Assembly: GCF_035621455.1 (NCBI RefSeq)
Contig: NZ_CP141823.1
Location: 1,116,001-1,180,000, forward strand
DNA length: 64,000 nt
Direction: 5' to 3'
From: Vibrio natriegens NBRC 15636 = ATCC 14048 = DSM 759
GTDB lineage: Bacteria > Pseudomonadota > Gammaproteobacteria > Enterobacterales > Vibrionaceae
The position numbers and the translations under genes were made by a program. The notes beneath the pieces were generated by a model that was given only the letters and a program-made list of their open reading frames with translations, was not told where the DNA came from and made no database searches. Shown here piece by piece: positions 54,851 to 63,040 of the stretch; the first letter of the stretch is position 1; each line of letters begins with the position of its first letter.

Positions 54851-55847
54851 GTTTTCTCCTTAGGAAGAATAACAACACAGATACTCCCAATGCTGCGCTC
54901 AGTGGGTAGCGGAACCATTCGGATTGAGGACGCCACGTTTGTGTGTCGTTGGAGACAGGTTCTAATTGATTAATGGTTTCGTAGATGTTTTCAAGCTGCT
55001 CGGCATCTCTTGCGCGGAAGTATTGACCACCCGTGACTTCAGCAATTTGGGTCAGGGTCTTTTCATCGAGATCGGCTGCGGTATCGACTTTTCGCGTCAT
55101 AAAAAACTCTTTGACCATCATTTCACCCGCACCCACGCCCACGGTATAAATCGTCGCGTTGTATTTCTTGGCGATTTCCGCTGCCTCAATAGGGTCCAAT
55201 ACGCCTGCGGTATTTCCGCCGTCACTGAGCAAAACCATCACTCGCTGAGGTGCGTTACTATCGACAAATGTTTTGGTCCCTAAACCAATGCCGTCACCCA
55301 TTGCGGTGCTTTGCCCAACTAAGCCAATAACGGTTTGGTTGATTTGTTGTATGACTGCTTGTCGATCTGCGGTAAGGGGTGTTTGTAAATAGGCATGATC
55401 GCCAAACAATACAACACCTAAGCGATCGCCTTTACGCTTCGCGACGAAATCAGATAAGACTTTTTTTACAGCGGTAAGCCGGTCGGTAAACTCACCGTCC
55501 AAATTCATGTCTTCTTTTTGCATTGAACCTGAAAGGTCAACGACCAACATTAAGTCTCGGTATTTCGGTTGAAACTCTATTGGATCGCCAAACCAAACTG
55601 GTCGTGCACAGGCGATGATTAGTAACGTCCATATAGCAATGGACAAGGTCTTTTGCAGCTTTTGTTTCGGCTTGTTGCTGTGTGTATTGTCTGGTAAATA
55701 AGCCAGTTTAATCTCTGCTTGCTGGCTTTCTCGTGGTAACAGCTTGTAAACAAGCAAAGGTAGGGGCAGTAAAATCAGTGCCCACCACCAGACAAATTCA
55801 ATATTCAACCATTGGCTAAGGCCGGTTGCTAAGGTTTGCTCAGTCAC
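54843..55847 (-). CDS. batA: BatA-type VWA membrane protein
   Basis: A 334-aa protein from the GTG at 55847, which overlaps the end of the DUF4381 gene by 8 bases; longer frames upstream would overlap more without a ribosome site. Membrane helices near 20-38 and 60-78 and one at the C-terminus (about 312-328) enclose a VWA domain with MIDAS DLSGSMQKEDM and SDGGNTAGVLDP. It overlaps batB by 8 bases. Metal-dependent protein contacts are typical of VWA domains; the partner is unknown but likely BatB/BatD and MoxR. Confidence 0.92.
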   Translation of the reverse strand: MTEQTLATGLSQWLNIEFVWWWALILLPLPLLVYKLLPRESQQAEIKLAYLPDNTHSNKPKQKLQKTLSIAIWTLLIIACARPVWFGDPIEFQPKYRDLMLVVDLSGSMQKEDMNLDGEFTDRLTAVKKVLSDFVAKRKGDRLGVVLFGDHAYLQTPLTADRQAVIQQINQTVIGLVGQSTAMGDGIGLGTKTFVDSNAPQRVMVLLSDGGNTAGVLDPIEAAEIAKKYNATIYTVGVGAGEMMVKEFFMTRKVDTAADLDEKTLTQIAEVTGGQYFRARDAEQLENIYETINQLEPVSNDTQTWRPQSEWFRYPLSAALGVSVLLFFLRRKHV

Positions 55848-56316
55848 GGGTGTTGGCCTTTTTCTTCGGTGGCAAAGCGTAGCTGACCCAGAAAACACAG
55901 TCTTCAATTAAATCCTGGTGCTCTCCCTGAGGGGATTTCTGATATAAGGTGGCCTGCCACTGTTGTTGTTTATCTAAGAATCGACTCTCTTCGGTATGGT
56001 TATCAAGAAATTCATACCAAGCAGCGCCAGTGAGCGGTGCAATATCTTCGCGAGGAAAGTAACTCAACGCTGCCTGACGTAAGATCTCTAAAGCAGAAGA
56101 AGGGGTATGAGGCGTGACTGAGTTTGTCAGAAGCTTCAGTGCTGTTCGTTTAGCGAGCAGACGCTTAGTGCGCCATTTGATATAGAGATACACACCCAAA
56201 ATAGTTAGGACAATACCTGCAATCAGTGCCCACCATCCCCAAGCAAGTGGAAACCAATCCGGCGCATTAGGTAAAATTAAAGGTTCTAGGTTTAAGCTTT
56301 GGTTATTTGTTGTCAT
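55840..56316 (-). CDS. DUF4381 membrane protein
   Basis: A 158-aa protein with one membrane helix (about 28-48, WWALIAGIVLTILGVYLYI) and a cytoplasmic region. The DUF4381 family occurs between DUF58 and batA genes in many moxR operons, as here. PLTGAAWYEFLDNH near residue 95 is typical. It may be a small scaffold of the complex; function is unknown. Confidence 0.88.
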   Translation of the reverse strand: MTTNNQSLNLEPLILPNAPDWFPLAWGWWALIAGIVLTILGVYLYIKWRTKRLLAKRTALKLLTNSVTPHTPSSALEILRQAALSYFPREDIAPLTGAAWYEFLDNHTEESRFLDKQQQWQATLYQKSPQGEHQDLIEDCVFWVSYALPPKKKANTRD

Positions 56317-56344
56317 TGTTATTACTGCTATTAGAAGAAGGCTG

Positions 56345-57271
56345 CTAGCTTAGTTGCTGGATTAATGGAGAGCCACTAGAGAGGCTGTTAAATGGAATCG
56401 CCATCGAATGGCATAGTTGTTTGATGGATTCCTGATGAGCGGTAAAGTACGATTCAAGCTCACTTCTCTCTCCTTTGGAGCCAAAGTTGAACCACTGACT
56501 ACGACGACCATCAGAGGCTTTTACTTGTCCTCGGAAGTCCGTCTCTCCCTTTTCTAATGGGTCAAAAAACTGAATGGCTCGAACAGAGTTGTGTTGTTTC
56601 AGCCGACGCAATTGAGTCAGTTCTTTTTCACCCGATTGTGAGAAATCACTCAGCAAAATTAGCTCACTGCCTTTAGGTGTGAGCGTGTGGAGTGTTTCGA
56701 ATACTTGTGAATAAGGCATCGAACGGCTTCCATTTTCTTCTAAGAGCGACAGCTGTTCATTATGTATGTTTAGAATGGCATGAAGGATCCGCAAACCCTG
56801 TTTTTGTAGAGAAGACGGACGAAACTCCAGGCATTGATGCCCGTCATCAATGACAGCCCCAATACGGTCTTTCTTCGCCAGCGTTAGCCAGATTAATACA
56901 CTGGCAAAATGGGCCAGTTGAACGGACTTCAGTACATACTTTGAGCCAAAGTAAAGACTTGAGCTCAAGTCGATGTATAAAATCACCGCTTGCTCTTTGT
57001 CTTCGGCGAACAATTTAGTGTGCGCTTTGCCCGTGCGTGCGGTGACGCGCCAATCAATACTGCGAATGTCGTCTCCGGCCTGATATTGGCGTACTTCCAT
57101 AAAGTCCATACCACGACCTTTCTGCCGACTGGTATGGCTACCGCTCATCTGTGACCAAATACTTTGCGCTGGTGGTAACCATCGGATCGATTGGGTCCGA
57201 TGATGCAGCAGTTCTTCTAAGGTTAATGTCACCCCATTAGCATGAGGTGGCAATGGCTCTTTTGCTGACAT
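56345..57271 (-). CDS. DUF58 protein
   Basis: A 308-aa soluble protein. The ATG at 57271 has GGTGAG 4 bases upstream; a GTG 9 bases earlier is also possible. DUF58 features are GRGMDFMEVRQYQAGDDIRSIDWRVTAR, the DUF58 signature, followed by a VWA-like fold beginning ILYIDLSSSLYFG. It sits directly behind the MoxR gene, as in the wider family, and is probably a client or partner of that chaperone-like ATPase. Confidence 0.92.
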   Translation of the reverse strand: MSAKEPLPPHANGVTLTLEELLHHRTQSIRWLPPAQSIWSQMSGSHTSRQKGRGMDFMEVRQYQAGDDIRSIDWRVTARTGKAHTKLFAEDKEQAVILYIDLSSSLYFGSKYVLKSVQLAHFASVLIWLTLAKKDRIGAVIDDGHQCLEFRPSSLQKQGLRILHAILNIHNEQLSLLEENGSRSMPYSQVFETLHTLTPKGSELILLSDFSQSGEKELTQLRRLKQHNSVRAIQFFDPLEKGETDFRGQVKASDGRRSQWFNFGSKGERSELESYFTAHQESIKQLCHSMAIPFNSLSSGSPLIQQLS

Positions 57272-57286
57272 ATTACTCACCCAACT

Positions 57287-58243
57287 TTATGCGCTGCCTA
57301 CAAGGTTAAGTAGCTTATCAATGACTTGATTGGCAGTTATGCCTTCGGCTTGTGCGTGGTAGCTCAGTAGCAAACGGTGACGCAGCACTGGGTATGCCAT
57401 CGTTTGTACGTCTTCGGGAGAAACAAAGTCTCGTCCTTTTAACCAAGCATGAGCACGAGCACATCGGTCTAACGCAATCGTCGCTCGGGGGCTGACACCC
57501 ATCGCTAACCACTTATCCAGTTCGCTGTCATACTCGCTGGCTTGACGTGTCGCCATCACCAGACGCACGATGTATTGCTCGATGGTTTCTGCCATATGAA
57601 TATCGAGCACCTCTTTACGCGCGGTGAAGATATCTTGTTGGCTGATACTTGGACGTTCGAATGCGGCTTCGCCTTTTGCTTCCCCACGGTTGATACGCAA
57701 TATTGCCAGTTCGTGTTCGGCATCCGGATAATTCACTTCCAGATGCAATAAGAATCGGTCTAACTGGGCTTCCGGAAGTGGGTAAGTCCCTTCTTGTTCG
57801 ATCGGGTTCTGCGTTGCCATGACTAAGAATAGTTCAGGCAAAGCATAGGTGTGGCGCCCGGCGGTTACTTGTTTCTCGGCCATGGCTTCAAGCATGGCGG
57901 CCTGAACTTTTGCGGGCGCACGGTTAATCTCGTCGGCCAGAATGAGTGAGTTGAAGATAGGACCAGACTGAAACGTAAATTCTCCAGTCTCTGGTCGGAA
58001 GATATCAGTGCCGGTTAAATCGGCAGGCAACAAATCTGGGGTGAACTGAATACGGTGGAAATCACCTTCTACGCAGTCGGACAATGATTTGACTGCTCGG
58101 GTTTTTGCTAGCCCTGGAGGCCCTTCAACCAAAATGTGCCCGTCAGCGAGCAGGGCAATCAACAGCTGTTTAACCAAGTCCTGTTGGCCAATGATTTGAG
58201 ACTCGAGGTATCGTTGAAGCGTTTCGAAGTTAGATTTATGCAT
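57287..58243 (-). CDS. MoxR-family AAA+ ATPase
   Basis: A 318-aa AAA+ chaperone-type ATPase, first in the bat operon. Walker A is EGPPGLAKT, Walker B ILADEINRAP, sensor 1 ATQNP with the PIEQEGTYPLPEAQLDRF segment characteristic of MoxR. The ATG at 58243 yields the usual family length; an in-frame ATG at 58291 would add 16 aa. MoxR enzymes are thought to remodel VWA-domain proteins, and three such genes follow it. GAGAG lies upstream. Confidence 0.94.
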   Translation of the reverse strand: MHKSNFETLQRYLESQIIGQQDLVKQLLIALLADGHILVEGPPGLAKTRAVKSLSDCVEGDFHRIQFTPDLLPADLTGTDIFRPETGEFTFQSGPIFNSLILADEINRAPAKVQAAMLEAMAEKQVTAGRHTYALPELFLVMATQNPIEQEGTYPLPEAQLDRFLLHLEVNYPDAEHELAILRINRGEAKGEAAFERPSISQQDIFTARKEVLDIHMAETIEQYIVRLVMATRQASEYDSELDKWLAMGVSPRATIALDRCARAHAWLKGRDFVSPEDVQTMAYPVLRHRLLLSYHAQAEGITANQVIDKLLNLVGSA

Positions 58244-58489
58244 GTTGTGGACTCTCGATATCCATTTGAGTTGATTATCAGTATTGGTCATTTACTTTGT
58301 AGAAAAAGTTCCCAGTAAGACCTTGAAACTTATCTTTTCAATATTGGGTCATTGACAAGTATTACAAGCTTTAAGCTGGGTTAGCCGTGCAGAGGAATGG
58401 CGGTAATGAGATGCTTGGTAGCGTGAAGCCGTAGACTTAGATAGAATAAAGACAGTTAATAGTTCAATGAATATATTTAGGTAAGTACT

Positions 58490-58690
58490 ATGAATGATTT
58501 CGAACAAGAGCTAGAGCAAATGTCTCAAGAGGTCTCTCAGGAAGAAGAAGTGAAGCTACCTTCGCTGGAAGAGCAGAAGGCGATTGCAGCTGAGCTTAAA
58601 AAGCTAGAAGCGGAAGGCAAACTGACTCCTGAAATTCTAGAGCAGTATTTCGGCAAGTTTAACCAAAAGAATGCCGTGCCAATTCACTAA
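58490..58690 (+). CDS. Small acidic helical protein (66 aa)
   Basis: A 66-aa protein, acidic in its first half (MNDFEQELEQMSQEVSQEEE) and mixed-charge helical later, ending KFNQKNAVPIH. No signal or membrane segment. It has its own terminator and a clear start, so it is a real gene, but I do not recognise the family. It lies between the bat operon and cpsS. Confidence 0.72.
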   Translation: MNDFEQELEQMSQEVSQEEEVKLPSLEEQKAIAAELKKLEAEGKLTPEILEQYFGKFNQKNAVPIH

Positions 58691-58701
58691 ATTCTCTAGG
58701 A

Positions 58702-58725
58702 AAAGGGAGTGTTTACTCCCTTTTT
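58702..58725 (+). terminator. Terminator after the small acidic protein
   Basis: AAAGGGAGT and ACTCCCTTT form a perfect 9-bp stem with a 4-base loop and a T-run. Confidence 0.85.
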
Positions 58726-58873
58726 CATTCTTACCCGTCAATTTGCAACTAAAACCATTCTATATCAATATGTTAGGTGGCTCGTATTAGTCATTTTCAT
58801 ACTTGACATTGTTGACGCTCTAACCAAATCTATTGTGTAGTTCAATCTATACGGCTAGAGGAATGTTTAGGGA

Positions 58874-59542
58874 ATGGAGTATCACACTAAAGGGGATATC
58901 ATTTTAATTACTGAGAGAAGTCTACAATCATCGCTGTTGAAGGATGTGTTGGAAACGGAACTCGGTATAAGCGTTATTTTGATAATTCCAGAAAACCTTA
59001 CCAGCCGATCTCTTAAAGGTCTGCCCATTTCAGCCATTATTTTAGACTTTAGTATTCTGACAGAAGAAACGTTATCGCTATATCGAGACTTCAAAGAGTC
59101 ACAACTTAAGAGTGTCCAGGAAATCCTGATTAACTGTGACAGAGCCATCTCTACAGAAGATCTCTTCATCTGGAATAGTTTAGTCGGCATTTTTTATACT
59201 TCAGATGACGTCCAAACTCTGCAAGTCGGTATAGATAAGATCTTGCAAGGTGACATGTGGTTTAGCCGCAAGTTTTCCCAGCAGTACATTACTCACCTTC
59301 GTCAGAACAGCAAGCCAGTATACAAGCATACCCCAAGCATTTTAACGAGAAGAGAGATGCAAATAATCACTTTTCTTGCAATGGGAGCGTCGAATCAAGA
59401 AATCGCAGAACAATTGTTTGTGAGCGAAAATACAGTGAAGACTCATTTACACAACATCTTTAAGAAGATTGAAGTGAAAAATAGAGTTCAGGCGCTTATC
59501 TGGGCCAAAGAAAATATTTCTGAGTATTCGATGTCTGTTTAA
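58874..59542 (+). CDS. cpsS: CpsS: CsgD/VpsT-like LuxR-type regulator
   Basis: A 222-aa transcription factor with an atypical receiver-like domain (about 8-125) and a C-terminal LuxR helix-turn-helix (LTRREMQIITFLAMGASNQE, then IAEQLFVSENTVKTHLHNIF). The receiver-like part ends in WFSR (W129-R132), an exact match to the c-di-GMP-binding W[FLM][TS]R motif of VpsT. By its position two genes from mfpA it corresponds to V. parahaemolyticus CpsS, which acts on capsule genes. Its true ligand state is not shown by sequence. Confidence 0.85.
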   Translation: MEYHTKGDIILITERSLQSSLLKDVLETELGISVILIIPENLTSRSLKGLPISAIILDFSILTEETLSLYRDFKESQLKSVQEILINCDRAISTEDLFIWNSLVGIFYTSDDVQTLQVGIDKILQGDMWFSRKFSQQYITHLRQNSKPVYKHTPSILTRREMQIITFLAMGASNQEIAEQLFVSENTVKTHLHNIFKKIEVKNRVQALIWAKENISEYSMSV

Positions 59543-59611
59543 ATAGATAAAAACACCAACGTCCTAATTTAGTGATGACTTATATTTATTGGGCGTGATT
59601 TAAATAATGAG

Positions 59612-59645
59612 AAAAGTGTTTCTTTTATGAGAAACACTTTTTTTG
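59612..59645 (+). terminator. Terminator after cpsS
   Basis: AAAAGTGTTTCT and AGAAACACTTTT form a perfect 12-bp stem with a 6-base loop and a long T-run, so cpsS and cpsQ have separate transcripts. Confidence 0.88.
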
Positions 59646-59775
59646 TTTATATTTTTATTTATTTTATAATTTTAAAAAAAGAAAAATAGCCGTAATCTAT
59701 CATTCTTAATACTTAGGGGTGAATTATATCGCTAGTGAGTAACTACTAATTCATAAACATTAAGTCAATGAAAGT

Positions 59776-60432
59776 ATGAGAAACATTATGGAACAGCATA
59801 TGGAAAAGCCAGAAGTCCTAATGATCACGCAGCAAAGCTTACAAAGTGAAAACTTTAAGGAAATGCTTTCTACAAACACCGAAACAAAAATAACGATCTT
59901 AGACTCTAGAAACCCAAGTTATCATGAATGCATTCCAACTCGGTATTTTTTATTGGTGGATTTTTCGGTGGATATGAACTCCGAAACTTTAGATTACTTA
60001 AAGAGTAGTAATAAAGTGCTAGGTACAATAATGATCAACCAAGGACATGAGCTCAATATCGAAGAATTAGCGGCTTGGCCCGCGGTAAAAGGTATATTTG
60101 GACCCAGAGATTCGATGGAGAAGGTGTGCGATGGCCTTATTGCCATTATGAATGGAGATAACTGGTTACCTCGTAGGCTGCTAGAGCAGATGGTGAGTTA
60201 CTACAAAGAAAAAGAAATCATGCCTTTTGTGGAACCTGCAATAGAGGTTGAACTCACTAGACGCGAGATACAAGTTTTGAAAATGTTAAAAGACGGTGGC
60301 TCAAACATGGAAATCGCTGATTCATTATTTATCAGCGAACATACCATTAAATCTCATTTATATAATATTTTTAGAAAGTTAGATGTAAAGAATAGAACTC
60401 AAGCGACAAGCTGGGCTAAAAGGAATCTATAG
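59776..60432 (+). CDS. cpsQ: CpsQ: c-di-GMP-responsive CsgD/VpsT-like regulator
   Basis: A 218-aa regulator with the same layout as CpsS: receiver-like domain and a LuxR helix-turn-helix (LTRREIQVLKMLKDGGSNME, then IADSLFISEHTIKSHLYNIF). The nucleotide-binding motif is WLPR (W130-R133), a variant of W[FLM][TS]R with Pro in the third place. In V. parahaemolyticus CpsQ binds c-di-GMP and activates capsule and mfpABC genes; it lies directly before mfpA here as there. In-frame ATGs at 59788 and 59800 are alternative starts. Confidence 0.87.
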   Translation: MRNIMEQHMEKPEVLMITQQSLQSENFKEMLSTNTETKITILDSRNPSYHECIPTRYFLLVDFSVDMNSETLDYLKSSNKVLGTIMINQGHELNIEELAAWPAVKGIFGPRDSMEKVCDGLIAIMNGDNWLPRRLLEQMVSYYKEKEIMPFVEPAIEVELTRREIQVLKMLKDGGSNMEIADSLFISEHTIKSHLYNIFRKLDVKNRTQATSWAKRNL

Positions 60433-60470
60433 TAATATTGAATTGTAATCTGATTCAATATTAGTTTTTT
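60433..60470 (+). terminator. AT-rich terminator after cpsQ
   Basis: TAATATTGAAT and ATTCAATATTA form a perfect 11-bp stem with a 9-base loop followed by six T. It begins one base after the stop codon. Confidence 0.75.
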
Positions 60471-60495
60471 CTCATACTAATTAGGTGACTGCATC

Positions 60496-60532
60496 TGATA
60501 TTTTATTAAATTAGTATTAGATTTTAATATCA
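60496..60532 (+). promoter_or_regulatory. Inverted repeat upstream of mfpA
   Basis: TGATATT and AATATCA are separated by 23 AT-rich bases within the spacer before mfpA. This is a possible operator for CpsQ or a related regulator, though AT-rich dyads also arise by chance. Confidence 0.35.
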
Positions 60533-60669
60533 CTCCTTATTCAAACTCTTAAACACATGCATGCCTACTAGACTTTCGGTGTCTGGAAATAATCTAATCA
60601 GGCCGAAAACAATAGAGATAATTAATTGATGTGCTCAATTGTTTAGCCAAAGCAAAGGGAGTGAGAAAA

Positions 60670-61242
60670 ATGACTATTTATAATGGTACACCAGGGGCAG
60701 ATGAGCTCTCCGATTTTGATGGCACTTATGATGTGTTCATTGGATACGGTGGCGATGACTTTATTGTTGGCGGTGGCGGTAGCGACTTCATAATCGGTGG
60801 TGCTGGTAATGATCGCCTAATCGGCGGCGCTGGTAATGATGTTCTTAAAGCGGGTACCGGTGATGACTATCTCGGCGGTGGCTTTGGGGATGATATCCTC
60901 CTCGGGCTGCAGGGCAATAACACGTTAAATGGCAGTATTGGTAATGACATACTAGTTGCTGGCTCTGGTGACAACTTCATGGTTGGTGGTGAAGGCAGTG
61001 ACTTATTTCTATTTACCGATAAGTTTGATGGTCACGGCGAGGCAAAAATTGCCGACTTTACTATCGGTGAAGATATGATTCGTATTAATAGCTCTACAGT
61101 GACCGATTTCGCTGATTTGACCTTTAGTTACGATGCGGCAGGTAATGCTGTCTTTACCGATGGTGCTGATTTAACCGTTAAGCTTATTGGTGTTACTGAA
61201 ACAGACATCACTACTTATGGTGCAGATTTATTTATTATCTAA
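60670..61242 (+). CDS. mfpA: MfpA: small RTX-type calcium-binding secreted protein
   Basis: A 190-aa protein starting at the ATG at 60670 (GGAGTGAG upstream). Residues about 22-115 are tandem nonapeptide repeats (GYGGDDFIV, GGGGSDFII, GGAGNDRLI, GGAGNDVLK and further variants) forming a calcium-binding beta roll. The C-terminal region (about 118-190) ends in GADLFII and probably carries the uncleaved type I secretion signal. The two following genes encode the exporter. In V. parahaemolyticus mfpABC is under CpsQ control and linked to biofilm matrix. Confidence 0.9.
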   Translation: MTIYNGTPGADELSDFDGTYDVFIGYGGDDFIVGGGGSDFIIGGAGNDRLIGGAGNDVLKAGTGDDYLGGGFGDDILLGLQGNNTLNGSIGNDILVAGSGDNFMVGGEGSDLFLFTDKFDGHGEAKIADFTIGEDMIRINSSTVTDFADLTFSYDAAGNAVFTDGADLTVKLIGVTETDITTYGADLFII

Positions 61243-61263
61243 ACACTAAATAGGTAGTCAAGC

Positions 61264-61300
61264 CAGGTGCTAGGCGATGTCGTCTAGTGCCTGCGTTTTT
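61264..61300 (+). terminator. Attenuating hairpin between mfpA and mfpB
   Basis: A 14-base arm (61264-61277) pairs with 61280-61293 with three G-U pairs, then TTTTT. It should stop most transcripts after mfpA, giving more substrate than exporter. Confidence 0.65.
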
Positions 61301-61318
61301 GATTAAACGGAAGTTAAC

Positions 61319-63040
61319 GTGCAGAAAACGGTTTTCAAAGAGGTGCGACAAAAGCTATTCGCGCTTATAGGCTTGTTGGTTGGGTTTAGCCTCTTCATCA
61401 ACTTACTCATTCTTTCTATACCCTTGTACATGCTGCAAGTGTATAACCGTGTCCTCTCATCATACTCAATAGATACACTCGTTTTGCTCACCGTCATTGT
61501 GGTTGCTGCACTTTTTACGATGTCTATTGTTGATATTGCCCGAGCACAAGTAAGCAAATCTTTTGGTTACTGGATGGATACCAAACTGTCTGTGTTTATG
61601 CTCAAGCGCAGTATCCAATATCAGTCTCATACTGGCACAAGTTTTACTTCTCAAGTACTCAGAGATATTCAAAACATTAAAGGCTTTTTAAGCAGTCAAG
61701 CGCCTTATCCTCTGTTGGATGCCCCTTGGACGCCACTCTTTATCTTATTTGTTTATCTGTTACACCCTTTGTTGGGTCACATCGCATTAGTCGGATCGAT
61801 TGTGCTTTTGGGGCTGGGTATTCTCAATGAAGTTTTAGCCAGAAAAGTAATTCAAGAAAGTGAAGTGAAAGCGCTCTCCCAAATCAATGATGCCGAACTG
61901 GCAACACAAAACTCTAACTCGATCCTTGCGATGGGCATGATGAATGCGTTTTTAGAAAAATGGCAATCACGTATGACTCAGGTCAACTCGTTAGAAGAGA
62001 ACGTGGCAGGAAAAACCATTTATATAAGTAACTTGTCCAAATTCGTGCGTAGCACATTACAAGTTTCGCTACTTGGTGGTGGAGCATGGTTGGTGATTCA
62101 ACATGAAATTACCGCCGGAGCAATGATCGCCAGCTCTATTCTGATGAGCCGAGCGTTAGCGCCGATGGAACAAGCGATTGGCACGTGGCGGGGCGCGATG
62201 TCTGCCAGAAACTCCTATCAACGTTTAAAGGATATCGATGCTGTCATCAAGCTCGATGAGTCTGATATGCCATTGCCTAAACCACAAGGCAACTATGAAC
62301 TCATCGGGCTAACTTACCGGCACTTTGGCGCAACGGAACCAGTACTTTCGGCGGTTTCATTGTCTATTCCCGCAGGTGTTTCGGTTGGCTTGATTGGTCC
62401 TTCCGGAACGGGTAAGTCGACGTTAGCGCGGTTGATGCTCGGAAACATCAAACCTTCTGCAGGCAAGGTAACGTTAGATGGTATGGAGGTATCCACTTGG
62501 GCGGCGGAAGATCGCGGTGCTCATTTCGGATACCTGGCGCAAGAAGTTGAGTTATTCCCCGGGACCATCAGGGAGAATATCGCACGTTTTAAAGATGAAG
62601 ACCCAGCCAAAGTGATTCGCGCAGCACAGCTCGCCGGATGCCATGAGTTGATCCTCAAAAAGAACAAAGGCTATGACTTTGTTATCGGAGAGCGTGGCCG
62701 TGGTTTATCTGGAGGTGAACGTCAAAGAATAGCGCTTGCACGGGCCATATATGGTGAGCCTTCTATTGTCGTATTTGATGAAGCTAATGCGAACCTAGAT
62801 GGAGAAGGCGAGGCCGCATTTCAACGCCTGATAGCACATCTAAAACAGCAAGGAACGAGCATTATCGTGATCGCTCATAATGCGAGTACGCTAAGGCAGA
62901 TGGATCGGCTACTTTATTTGTCGGATGGGAGAGTGAAGTTATACGGCGCTCGGGATGAAGTACTGAAACGCTTAATGGGTAAAGACAAAACGGATATACC
63001 GAGGGTGACAAATGAGCAATCTACTGCCAACAGTCAATAA
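61319..63040 (+). CDS. mfpB: MfpB: type I secretion ABC transporter
   Basis: A 573-aa HlyB/PrtD-class exporter with a GTG start (GGAAG 5 bases upstream). The N-terminal membrane domain has about six helices (first near 15-37); the ATPase domain has Walker A GPSGTGKST, signature LSGGERQRIALARAIYG and Walker B VVFDEANANLD. No peptidase or C39-like domain is present, as expected for exporters of RTX proteins with C-terminal signals. Its last 29 bases overlap mfpC. Confidence 0.94.
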   Translation: MQKTVFKEVRQKLFALIGLLVGFSLFINLLILSIPLYMLQVYNRVLSSYSIDTLVLLTVIVVAALFTMSIVDIARAQVSKSFGYWMDTKLSVFMLKRSIQYQSHTGTSFTSQVLRDIQNIKGFLSSQAPYPLLDAPWTPLFILFVYLLHPLLGHIALVGSIVLLGLGILNEVLARKVIQESEVKALSQINDAELATQNSNSILAMGMMNAFLEKWQSRMTQVNSLEENVAGKTIYISNLSKFVRSTLQVSLLGGGAWLVIQHEITAGAMIASSILMSRALAPMEQAIGTWRGAMSARNSYQRLKDIDAVIKLDESDMPLPKPQGNYELIGLTYRHFGATEPVLSAVSLSIPAGVSVGLIGPSGTGKSTLARLMLGNIKPSAGKVTLDGMEVSTWAAEDRGAHFGYLAQEVELFPGTIRENIARFKDEDPAKVIRAAQLAGCHELILKKNKGYDFVIGERGRGLSGGERQRIALARAIYGEPSIVVFDEANANLDGEGEAAFQRLIAHLKQQGTSIIVIAHNASTLRQMDRLLYLSDGRVKLYGARDEVLKRLMGKDKTDIPRVTNEQSTANSQ

